From JBQTHP01 sp052389755 (GTDB lineage: Bacteria > Pseudomonadota > Gammaproteobacteria > Steroidobacterales > Steroidobacteraceae), in NCBI GenBank assembly GCA_052389755.1, contig JBQTHP010000012.1, positions 1 through 8,035 of the forward strand: 8,035 bases of DNA, written 5' to 3'. Positions 1 to 5,124 of this stretch are shown in pieces. A model generated the notes under the pieces. The model saw only the letters and a program-made list of their open reading frames with translations, did not search any database and was not told the DNA's origin. The stretch's first letter is position 1; every line of letters starts with the position of its first letter. The translations under genes and the position numbers were made by a program.

Positions 1-56
1 TCCAGGGCTACTTGCGCCTTGAACTTCGCCGAATGATTACGTCTCGGCCTTCTCAT
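1..56 (-). CDS. IS3-family transposase OrfA, N-terminus (partial, runs off the left edge)
   Basis: The minus strand from 56 reads MRRPRRNHSAKFKAQVAL before the window ends. This is the typical opening of IS3-family OrfA proteins, whose N-terminus (RRNHSxxFKAxVAL) begins a helix-turn-helix that binds the IS ends. A strong Shine-Dalgarno (GGAGGG, plus-strand positions 63-68) lies 6 bases before the ATG, which fixes the start. Only about 18 codons are visible, so nothing can be said about OrfB, the frameshift site or whether the element is intact. The IS end should lie between about 57 and 120, close to or inside the 3' end of the next gene. The family call is from recall of the motif and is fairly firm despite the short length. 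Confidence 0.8.
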   Translation of the reverse strand, partial: MRRPRRNHSAKFKAQVAL

Positions 57-92
57 GGACTTCCCTCCGGTCATGCCCGGGCAGAAATCCAC

Positions 93-452
93 TTATACCC
101 GTGTCCGAAAAACCGGAGCCACCTCTAGCCAATTCAACGTCGGGTAATCCCGCAGGTGACGATCGTAAGTGTCTTTGCTCAAGCCTTGAATCTTTAGGAA
201 GCTCTCGAACGCCCCATAAGCGAACATAAGGTGAGCAAGATCGCTATATGCTGCAAGCGTGCGAGCACTGACCTGATCTAGCAAGACACCCCGAAATGAT
301 TTCGCGAATCTAAAGCGAGCACCGAATCTCACTATGTCGCCGTGTTCGGTCGAGAATCCCATGACATAGGTAGGCACGCCGTCCTTGAACGTGTCGTACA
401 CATCCCAACGCGGAGGGTATGTACTGAATGGACTCTTGTTTGATTTGTGCAT
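93..452 (-). CDS. Hypothetical protein, 119 aa, possibly 3'-truncated by the adjacent IS
   Basis: I do not recognise this protein. It is soluble-looking, without a signal peptide or membrane segment, and rich in aromatic and charged residues (for example PPRWDVYDTFKDG and HLMFAYGAFESFLK). The start is supported by GGAG followed by TGAAAG directly before the ATG on the minus strand. A 19-bp tandem repeat begins 21 bases upstream. The IS3-type OrfA starts only 36 bases past the stop. The last residues (VFRTRV) could therefore be encoded by the IS end, and the native protein may be longer. The divergent neighbour on the other side is the DUF3800 gene, about 270 bases away. No function is proposed. 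Confidence 0.6.
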   Translation of the reverse strand: MHKSNKSPFSTYPPRWDVYDTFKDGVPTYVMGFSTEHGDIVRFGARFRFAKSFRGVLLDQVSARTLAAYSDLAHLMFAYGAFESFLKIQGLSKDTYDRHLRDYPTLNWLEVAPVFRTRV

Positions 453-473
453 CTTTCACTCCGACCTCGAATA

Positions 474-511
474 TGGAGCTGACCGTTTCTATTGGAGCTG
501 ACCGTTTCTAT
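474..511. repeat. 19-bp tandem direct repeat, two perfect copies plus a partial third
   Basis: The unit TGGAGCTGACCGTTTCTAT occurs at 474-492 and again at 493-511 with no mismatch. It is followed by GGAGCT (512-517), the start of a third copy sharing the final T. The repeat lies in the divergent region between the 119-aa gene and the DUF3800 gene, closer to the former. It could be an operator with iterated binding sites, or subterminal repeats left by an IS (IS21-type elements carry such repeats). Neither is shown by the sequence alone. Confidence 0.9.
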
Positions 512-594
512 GGAGCTCCCGTCTTGTCGGCCTTTGACTTCTTCGCCCTCGCGCCGTTAGCTACAACATCGAGCCTCATTTCGACTAGCGACAT
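508..594 (-). CDS. Possible 28-aa small ORF with a strong RBS (or a C-terminal coding remnant)
   Basis: On the minus strand an ATG at 594 is preceded by AAGGAG with 6-base spacing. It opens a 28-codon frame beginning MSLVEMRLDVV, with a basic stretch (ARAKKSKADK), that ends at a TAG inside the second tandem-repeat unit. The same frame is open upstream for about another 27 codons without an ATG, back to a TGA. It could therefore equally be the C-terminal tail of a decayed gene, for example from a lost IS. I do not recognise it. The RBS is the only positive evidence. Confidence 0.25.
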   Translation of the reverse strand: MSLVEMRLDVVANGARAKKSKADKTGAP

Positions 595-719
595 CGACCT
601 CTCCTTGGCGGAATCGCTACGGAGCACAATTGCCGCCAACCGGCTAGCCCCAACTCCGTCGGAGCGCCTTCACAAATTGCCGATTAAGAGCGCCGCTGGG
701 CGGGGGATCGGTTACAAGA

Positions 720-1556
720 ATGGCCATGGGTAGCAATACACGCAAAACGATCAATCTCGCTGTCGAACTAAGGTCCGGGCGGCACTACGGCGTCTTCATT
801 GATGACACGGGTTCGCCAGGCCTGAATACCCCTGGCCTACATACGAAGCGGAAGTCTTGGGTCGCGGTGTTCATCGCGCCATCACAAGTAGCAGAAGTCA
901 TGGATCAGCTACCCGGTGCCCTGTCTTATCTGAAAGAGATTGGCATTGAGGATCCCGAGTTTCACTTCACGGATATCTGGGCCGGCAAAGGCAAGTTCCG
1001 TAAGCTGGACCTACAAACCCGCCTCGGCATCTTCCGATTCATGGCTGACATCTTCTCGATCTACCGCTTTGCAGTCTTGGTGCAAACCTTCGACCCCGAC
1101 AACGCGAGTGATGTGCAGAACCGCGCTAAATGGCCCAGCAACCTTGGACCCTTGAGCGTCGATGATCATGAAGACCTTGCGTTGATCTTTTTATTCTTGC
1201 GCGTTCGGCAGCATCTAAGGTCATTAGAAGGCGGCAATGCCACGGCATGCATCGTGGTGGACGAGGGACGCCTCGCTAACGGCAGCGTCATCGCGCACCC
1301 AGGCTTGGCGCCTGCCTTCTGCGGCGGAGCGATTCTATTCGCTAGTTCGCGAGAGGTGCATGCAATCCAGGTTGCCGACTTTGCCGCATTCGTACTGAAT
1401 CGTTGGCAGTTGCTCCGTGTGAAGGAGAAACTAACCGATGTCGACAAGACGCTTCTAGAGATCCTATCGCCCGTAGCCGAATGCTTCGTAAACATCGATG
1501 CCGTTCGAATTCATGGCATTCAGAACCTTACAAATCTTCGCGATAGCATGAACTGA
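720..1556 (+). CDS. DUF3800 domain-containing protein
   Basis: This 278-aa protein has the landmarks of the DUF3800 family in order: FIDDTGSPG (residues 26-34, the FIDExG-type opening), EFHFTDIWAG (80-89), VVDEG (179-183) and an IQVADFAAFVLNR-type block (216-228). The conserved acidic residues (D28, D85, D181, E182, D220) resemble a metal-binding nuclease-like site, but no activity is established here. Family members are common in phages, plasmids and variable islands. Length is normal for the family and the frame is intact. The start is uncertain: ATG at 720 or 726, neither with a good Shine-Dalgarno. No partner gene sits beside it. The upstream region holds a tandem repeat and the downstream region is non-coding scar DNA, so it appears as a lone cargo gene next to an IS3-type element. 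Codon use looks less GC-biased than in the gene at 2220-2759. Confidence 0.85.
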   Translation: MAMGSNTRKTINLAVELRSGRHYGVFIDDTGSPGLNTPGLHTKRKSWVAVFIAPSQVAEVMDQLPGALSYLKEIGIEDPEFHFTDIWAGKGKFRKLDLQTRLGIFRFMADIFSIYRFAVLVQTFDPDNASDVQNRAKWPSNLGPLSVDDHEDLALIFLFLRVRQHLRSLEGGNATACIVVDEGRLANGSVIAHPGLAPAFCGGAILFASSREVHAIQVADFAAFVLNRWQLLRVKEKLTDVDKTLLEILSPVAECFVNIDAVRIHGIQNLTNLRDSMN

Positions 1557-1742
1557 CCCTGGGCTGCAGCCGGACCCGGATAGCCCGTATCTCTTGAGCC
1601 TCAGAGGTGCCTTCGGCGGACGAGCTCCCCTTGTTGCACGGCACGTGACGATGAGAGCTCGTGTTGATGAACTGGTCTATGGCGGATCCTCCCTTCCGTA
1701 ATTCGGAACCAGTGTGCATCGTGCAGGAACGGGCGATATGCA

Positions 1743-1760
1743 ACCCGAAGCGGACGTTCG
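1743..1760 (+). repeat. Dispersed AAGCGGAC repeat, copy 1
   Basis: The stretch ACCCGAAGCGGACGTTCG shares the CC-x-AAGCGGAC core with copies at about 2768 and 3741. Its reverse complement, GTCCGCTT, occurs at 3692. It lies in non-coding DNA. Such short degenerate elements are familiar from intergenic regions of proteobacterial genomes; that statement is from memory. Confidence 0.55.
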
Positions 1761-1799
1761 TAGGCTTTCCGAGCGGCGGCGGAGCGGCTTACGGACTCC

Positions 1800-1827
1800 T
1801 TGCGTTCGAATCGCACCGCCTCCACCA
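1800..1827 (+). other. 3' end of a tmRNA/tRNA-like gene, possible attachment-site remnant
   Basis: The sequence GCGTTCGAATCGCACC followed by GCCTCCACCA ends exactly like a T-arm plus acceptor strand. There is a TTCGAAT loop (1805-1811), a T-stem with four of five pairs (outermost pair mismatched), the acceptor strand CGCCTCC and ACCA (1824-1827). GCCTCCACCA is typical of bacterial tmRNA (ssrA) 3' ends. The matching 5' acceptor (GGAGGCG or GGGGGCG) and a proteolysis-tag reading frame are absent upstream, so this is only a 3' fragment. tRNA and tmRNA 3' ends are the usual targets of P4-type integrases, and a fragment of such an integrase lies at about 6360-6686. A chance match is possible because only about 25 bases are diagnostic. 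Confidence 0.45.
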
Positions 1828-1965
1828 TCATAAAAAATCACGACGAAGAACGCGATGTGCGACGCACTTGCATGGTCCTTTGACGCGGTAACTCGGACGT
1901 GGTCGACCTAGTGGAGGATGTTTTCGACGAGGACGATGACGGTTGCACCGATTTCGACTGAAGGG

Positions 1966-2130
1966 TTGTGGATGCAGCGCCTGACTTTCGCAGGAGAGTC
2001 GGTGTTCAGCGGGCAGCTGGCGAGGATCTATGGTTTCACCGATCTCGACGGAAGCCAGCCTGATGTCTGGAGGTACATGGTCGAAGTGCAGGCCGCAGGC
2101 AAGCCGGCCGACGTAAGCAGTTATCGCTAG
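1966..2130 (+). pseudogene. C-terminal remnant, probably of a short-chain dehydrogenase/reductase
   Basis: The frame ending at the TAG of 2128-2130 reads LARIYGFTDLDGSQPDVWRY, then an acidic/hydrophobic stretch ending KPADVSSYR. From memory this resembles the C-terminal tail of some SDR oxidoreductases (YGFTDxDGSQPDxWRY near the end). The Rossmann core (TGxxxGxG, YxxxK) is absent from the window, so only about 50 codons survive. Open frame continues upstream to an ATG at 1918, but that part does not resemble the family and lacks an RBS. The family assignment is moderate; that it is a fragment rather than a real small gene is more likely than not. Confidence 0.4.
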
Positions 2131-2149
2131 TGCATGCCGGAGCGATGCA

Positions 2150-2239
2150 ATGAAAGTGAGAGGCGCCGACGAAGCGGAGATCGTCCACCTGGTGAGGATC
2201 TGGTACGCCGGGTGGCAGGATGCGCACGCGCAGATTTGA
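2150..2239 (+). pseudogene. GNAT acetyltransferase, N-terminal remnant (29 codons)
   Basis: From the ATG at 2150 the frame reads VRGADEAEIVHLVRIWYAGW, then QDAHAQI and a TGA at 2237-2239. This matches the start of GNAT N-acetyltransferases (xIRxADxxEIxxLxxxWxxxWxDAHxxI), where strand 1 and helix 1 precede the acetyl-CoA-binding core. The core is missing and is not found in the other frames downstream. The break falls where the next gene (2220-2759) begins in a different frame, so the first few codons of that gene overlap this remnant. It looks like a recombination junction at about 2231-2262. Confidence 0.55.
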
Positions 2240-2759
2240 GGACACGGCCGTGCAGCGTGCGATGGGAATCAGCGTCCACACCGGCTGGGGAGCGTGCGTC
2301 GTGGTGGGCGGCTCGCTGGCCAAGCCAGAGATCGTCGCCAACGAACTGATCGAGATCCTCGGTGACTCGGAGCGCTTCTGTTTCCATATGGCTGCGGAGA
2401 TGAAGCGCGCCGCGGCCGAGAACTGGATCGCACGCGCGCGGAGGAAGGCCACTGCGAATGCAAGGCGAGCGCTTGCGCCCCTCGTCGCGAAGGAGGTGAG
2501 CGTATGCGCGATCGTCGCGAAAGTCGGCGACGCCGGGGACCTCGACGCGGTACTCGCGTCGCATCCGCGCATTCACACGGCCGAGGGATGCTTCTATCGC
2601 GACGTCTTGCGCGACGCGTGCACGATTCCGGTACGAGTCGTTCCGCCCGCGTCGCTCGATACATCCAAGGTCGGCAAGCTCGCGGCGGCGCCGTGGGGAC
2701 GCGATCAGAAGCTCGCTGCGCTCGCCGCCTGGACGATCATGGGAGTCGGGCGCGGATGA
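2220..2759 (+). CDS. Conserved-looking hypothetical protein, about 165-179 aa
   Basis: I do not recognise a named domain. The protein has an orderly globular pattern: ISVHTGWGACVVVGG near the N-terminus, a helical segment with GDSERFCFHMAAEMKRAAAE, a basic alanine-rich helix, a hydrophobic strand (VCAIVAKVGD), then HTAEGCFYRDVLRDAC and PWGRDQKLAALAAW at the C-terminus. Codon use is strongly GC-biased, as expected of a real gene in a high-GC genome. The start is doubtful: the ATG at 2220 lies within the GNAT remnant, so the ATG at 2262 (MGISVHTGW) may be the original beginning. It converges on the isochorismatase gene with a 71-base gap holding a repeat copy and a run of eight C. No signal peptide or transmembrane segment is evident. 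Confidence 0.65.
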   Translation: MRTRRFEDTAVQRAMGISVHTGWGACVVVGGSLAKPEIVANELIEILGDSERFCFHMAAEMKRAAAENWIARARRKATANARRALAPLVAKEVSVCAIVAKVGDAGDLDAVLASHPRIHTAEGCFYRDVLRDACTIPVRVVPPASLDTSKVGKLAAAPWGRDQKLAALAAWTIMGVGRG

Positions 2760-2767
2760 GTGTCGTC

Positions 2768-2784
2768 GACCCGAAGCGGACGCA
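2768..2784 (+). repeat. Dispersed AAGCGGAC repeat, copy 2
   Basis: GACCCGAAGCGGACGCA lies in the 71-base gap between the convergent genes. It shares twelve consecutive bases (ACCCGAAGCGGA) with copy 1. The following stretch CGCTGGCCGA (2791-2800) is also found beside the copy at 3741, which supports a common origin. Confidence 0.5.
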
Positions 2785-2830
2785 CGCCTGCGCTGGCCGA
2801 GGTGCCGCGCCCCCCCCTGCCTCGCTCGTC

Positions 2831-3634
2831 TCACCCCAGCGCGCGAACGAAATGCTCAGAATCGGAGACCCAACCCAACAACACTTCCGTCGATAGCAAA
2901 GAGGCCTCATGGTTGCTTCGAGCCAGATTAGCTCCGATCGGCTCACTCATGCAGTCTGATAGCAGCACGGGCAGATAATCCCTGAACATCGCATCGCGCA
3001 CGGTGGATTCGACGCAGATACTGGTTGTGCAGCCCGTGACAATGAGATGCCTGCAGCCAAATCGTTGCAGATCCTCGTGCAGCGACGTCTGGTAGAACCC
3101 GCTGAACCGTGTCTTCCACAGCACCAGGTCATCCTCGCTTGGCCTGAGTCCGTCGACGATCGCAGTGTTCCACGTGTCGCGCACGAGGATGCGGCTCTCG
3201 CTGCCGTCCGGGGCACGCACTGACTCTCCGACCTTCAGGCGCATATGACGCATCCGATTGACTGAGTCGTGAGCTCCGAGGTCGGACAAGTCAGGCCGGT
3301 AGCCCATCTTCAGATAGATGATCCGTATGCCCGCCCGGCGGGCAGCTGTAAGAACGCGCGCGGTGGGCGCGACCGCCTTCTGAATGCCGCTGATATCGAT
3401 CCCAGCGCGGTCGAACATGCCGCCCTTCGCGCCGAAGTCGTTCTGCATGTCCACCACGATGACTGACGCACGCGCGGTGTCGAGTTCTATCGGCTCGGGC
3501 CTGGCGTCGAGCTTGATGCGGCGGCTGGGTGTCCGGTTGCTCGTCGCCGCGAGTGAGCTCGTCGCGGCAAGTGGAAGAGTTGCAAGGCCGGCCGCGAGTA
3601 GCCGCCGCCGTTGAGCATCGGGTTCTTTTCGCAT
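2831..3634 (-). CDS. RutB-like isochorismatase-family cysteine hydrolase with Tat-like signal
   Basis: This 267-aa protein has the isochorismatase-like fold and the expected catalytic triad: D62 in VVVDMQNDFGAKGG, K174 in LWKTRFSGFYQT and C207 in TGCTTSICVEST. It most resembles RutB, which hydrolyses peroxyureidoacrylate or ureidoacrylate in pyrimidine breakdown, down to the C-terminal GWVSDSEHF. The N-terminus differs from RutB: residues 9-30 carry RRRLLAAGLATLPLA followed by SSLAA, a twin-arginine-like leader that predicts export. No other rut gene is present, so the substrate is unknown; related members are amidases, nicotinamidases and N-carbamoylsarcosine hydrolases. The ATG at 3634 is the only in-frame start that keeps the leader, with a GGGGA about 9 bases upstream. 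It lies downstream of the retropepsin-like gene on the same strand, separated by a palindromic repeat. Confidence 0.85.
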   Translation of the reverse strand: MRKEPDAQRRRLLAAGLATLPLAATSSLAATSNRTPSRRIKLDARPEPIELDTARASVIVVDMQNDFGAKGGMFDRAGIDISGIQKAVAPTARVLTAARRAGIRIIYLKMGYRPDLSDLGAHDSVNRMRHMRLKVGESVRAPDGSESRILVRDTWNTAIVDGLRPSEDDLVLWKTRFSGFYQTSLHEDLQRFGCRHLIVTGCTTSICVESTVRDAMFRDYLPVLLSDCMSEPIGANLARSNHEASLLSTEVLLGWVSDSEHFVRALG

Positions 3635-3690
3635 CGCTGCATCCCCACGCAGCCCGGATGATGCTCGACGATACACCGGAAGAACGGCAT

Positions 3691-3751
3691 TGTCCGCTTC
3701 TGGCCGAACCGCGACGAATTGCGAACGACGCTGGCCGACCCCAAGCGGACA
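3691..3751. repeat. Palindromic intergenic repeat with TGTCCGCTT/AAGCGGACA arms
   Basis: TGTCCGCTTCTGGCC at 3691-3705 faces GGCCGACCCCAAGCGGACA at 3733-3751. The outer nine bases are perfect inverted repeats, and GGCC is repeated inside each arm. The element fills much of the gap between the retropepsin-like and isochorismatase genes and could fold in the transcript, acting as a weak terminator or RNA-stabilising structure. No U-tract follows. It belongs with the shorter copies at 1743, 2768 and 4671. Confidence 0.7.
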
Positions 3752-3792
3752 TCTGTCGGATCCGAAGATGTACCGACTCTCAGGGCTTCCGT

Positions 3793-4617
3793 TTAGTTCT
3801 TGCGAATCCTGATTACTTGCTTGACTGGGTCGATGCAAACCACGTGACTGAGAAAGAAGTTGTAGCCGATATGGCCGTCCACATCTCCTGGAGCGCTCAA
3901 GTCGAGTACCACAAGCTGAAGCGGGCCGAAGTCTTCCTGACCGATTGAAAACCGCTGTGACGTATAGAAGGGGTGTTTTATCGGTAGCTTGTATCTGTCC
4001 GCGAATGTCTTCTTCACGAAGGAATACGTCGCCCCTGTATCCCACGTCATTCTCATCGCGAGATGGTCGGTCTTCGCCATCGAAACGACAATTCCGTCTG
4101 AATGGGGAACGGTGCGGACTGCAGCTCCGCGACATTCCGCATCCGCGTCGGAGTGTTCATCAGGTGTGAAGAGTTTGATCTTGCGAGCCGAATAGTCGTA
4201 GACCGCCAGGAATTGATTCAAGAAGGCTCTTCCGATGCTCCCATCGCCCGGAGCCTCGGCCCCATACTTGCCTGCATCTGCCGCTTCGACGTTTGGAAAG
4301 TCGTTCCCACCCAGCTCAAGCGCGGCCAGTTTCAGAATTGCTTGTGTGCCTTCGTTTCCGTGCGCATCTGTGTATCTACTCGTTGAGCCCGTCCGAACTG
4401 CGCCTACCTTTTCAACAGTTTCCGGCTTCAGGTTAACCACGCCGCCACCGCTGTCGACGATCAGCCTTACCGGAACTCCGTTGATTCGTGCGAACGCGAT
4501 CGGATTGCCTTTCTCGAGCTCAATCGGGATGACGATCGCTCCGAGGCAATCGGTGCACGGCAGAAGTGCAAGCGGGACCAGGAGTCTGCTCCGCAGGACG
4601 CGGCGAACTCTTGCCAT
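3793..4617 (-). CDS. Exported retropepsin-like aspartyl protease family protein
   Basis: The 274-aa protein contains two aspartyl-protease motifs in tandem: VRLIVDSGGGVVNL (D55-S-G) and MTWDTGATYSFV (D193-T-G). Each is followed by the hydrophobic glycine pattern of retropepsin-type domains (GDGSIGRAFLNQF near 124-136 and GHIGYNFFLSHVV late in the protein). This two-lobe layout suggests a complete pepsin-like site within one chain. Residues 1-27 (MARVRRVLRSRLLVPLALLP, then CTDCLGA) form a basic, hydrophobic export signal; no clear lipobox is seen. The ATG at 4617 was chosen because GAGG lies 5 bases upstream (plus-strand 4623-4626) and it begins exactly at the signal peptide; an in-frame extension upstream to 4710 lacks both. 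Substrate is unknown. It may be cotranscribed with the isochorismatase gene 158 bases downstream, though the palindromic repeat lies between. Confidence 0.8.
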   Translation of the reverse strand: MARVRRVLRSRLLVPLALLPCTDCLGAIVIPIELEKGNPIAFARINGVPVRLIVDSGGGVVNLKPETVEKVGAVRTGSTSRYTDAHGNEGTQAILKLAALELGGNDFPNVEAADAGKYGAEAPGDGSIGRAFLNQFLAVYDYSARKIKLFTPDEHSDADAECRGAAVRTVPHSDGIVVSMAKTDHLAMRMTWDTGATYSFVKKTFADRYKLPIKHPFYTSQRFSIGQEDFGPLQLVVLDLSAPGDVDGHIGYNFFLSHVVCIDPVKQVIRIRKN

Positions 4618-4670
4618 TGAAGCCTCATGAGCCGAGAGCGGCAGTGAAGTGTAGTGCTCGCGAGTTGCAC

Positions 4671-4687
4671 TGTCCCCTTCTGGCCGG
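4671..4687 (-). repeat. Dispersed AAGCGGAC repeat, degenerate copy 4
   Basis: TGTCCCCTTCTGGCCGG matches the left arm at 3691 (TGTCCGCTTCTGGCCGA) at 15 of 17 positions. It lies in the divergent region between the retropepsin-like gene and the toxin gene. The region from 4618 to 4750 contains nothing else recognisable. Confidence 0.5.
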
Positions 4688-4747
4688 TTGCGGCCGTTCC
4701 CTGGAGCCACGGCGCTTCGCGCGCCCGGCCGGCCACTTCAAGCAGGT

Positions 4748-4791
4748 TTGATATGCGGAATCTTGCATGCATATGCCGGATCGCGCATACT
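4748..4791 (+). promoter_or_regulatory. Candidate promoter/operator of the toxin-antitoxin pair
   Basis: Two perfect 8-bp palindromes overlap here: TGCATGCA (4764-4771) and GCATATGC (4769-4776), with related ATATGC and GCATAC half-sites on either side. TTGATA (4748-4753) and CATATG (4770-4775) are 16 bases apart and could serve as -35 and -10 boxes. HigA-type antitoxins commonly repress their own promoter through such palindromes. Both the promoter boxes and the operator are by-eye proposals. Confidence 0.3.
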
Positions 4792-4798
4792 GGGTGCC

Positions 4799-5116
4799 GT
4801 GAAGCCAGTCATCTGGATGGGCAGTAGCAGGGACGACCTGAAGGCTTTTCCTGCTGACGCCCGCCGCGAGGCTGGCTACCAGCTCGATCAGGTACAGCGC
4901 GGGGATGACCCCGATGACTGGAAGCCGATGAGAACGGTTGGCCAGAGCGTGCGGGAGATTCGTATCCATGAAGCATCCGGCGCGTTCCGCGTGATCTATC
5001 TGGCGACCAAGCCTGAGGGTGTCTACGTATTGCACTGCTTTCAGAAGAAGACGCAGAAGACCACCCTGCGAGATCTTCGGTTGGCAGCGCTGCGTTACGC
5101 GGCTATCCCGCGATGA
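4799..5116 (+). CDS. higB: HigB/RelE-superfamily toxin (phage Gp49-like)
   Basis: This 105-aa protein begins VKPVIWMGSSRDDLKAFP, the usual opening of Gp49-like HigB toxins (KPLxWxGSSxxDLxxxP). It continues with GYQLDQVQRGDDPDDWKPM and ends with the core strands FRVIYLATKPEGVYVLHCFQ then KKTQKTT. Family members are mRNA interferases that cut transcripts at the ribosome. The GTG at 4799 was chosen because it matches the family N-terminus; no good Shine-Dalgarno is visible there, and an in-frame extension upstream does not resemble the family. The antitoxin gene starts 8 bases after the stop, in the toxin-first order typical of higBA. The reading frame is intact with conserved core residues, so the pair may be functional. 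The gene symbol denotes the family, not a proven orthologue. Confidence 0.85.
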   Translation: MKPVIWMGSSRDDLKAFPADARREAGYQLDQVQRGDDPDDWKPMRTVGQSVREIRIHEASGAFRVIYLATKPEGVYVLHCFQKKTQKTTLRDLRLAALRYAAIPR

Positions 5117-5124
5117 GGTGAAAG

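Larger units (their letters stand above)
1557..1965. other. Non-coding scar region of about 400 bases
   Basis: No convincing gene is present on either strand; the open frames here are arginine-rich or low-complexity and lack ribosome binding sites. Recognisable items are one AAGCGGAC-type repeat copy (1743-1760) and the 3' end of a tRNA or tmRNA-like structure (to 1827). A short palindromic stretch around GAGCTC is present twice (1621-1627 and 1655-1661), too short to mean much. No clear terminator for the DUF3800 gene was found. Confidence 0.6.

Noticed and set aside
428..733. 101-aa plus-strand open frame upstream of the DUF3800 gene
   Set aside because: It starts inside the opposite-strand gene, lacks an RBS, is low-complexity (Ala/Ser/Leu) and runs through the tandem repeat; it resembles no family.
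1621..1661. CGAGCTC...GAGCTCG inverted repeat as a terminator
   Set aside because: GAGCTC is itself a palindrome, the stem is only 7 bp with a long loop, and no T-run follows.
1740..1827. Complete tRNA ending at 1827
   Set aside because: No 5' acceptor strand pairing with CGCCTCC and no convincing anticodon or D arm were found in the preceding 90 bases.
1661..1891. 76-aa plus-strand frame over the tRNA-like end
   Set aside because: No RBS, no family resemblance, and it crosses both a repeat copy and the tRNA/tmRNA 3' end.
2127..2834. 235-aa minus-strand open frame opposite the 2220-2759 gene
   Set aside because: Arginine-rich composition typical of an antisense high-GC frame; the plus strand has the protein-like pattern.
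3635..4135. N-terminal extension of the isochorismatase frame upstream to 4135
   Set aside because: The extension overlaps the retropepsin-like gene and the palindromic repeat and places the Tat-like leader mid-protein; the ATG at 3634 fits far better.
4618..4710. N-terminal extension of the retropepsin-like gene to 4710
   Set aside because: It would bury the signal peptide and crosses a repeat copy; the ATG at 4617 has its own GAGG.
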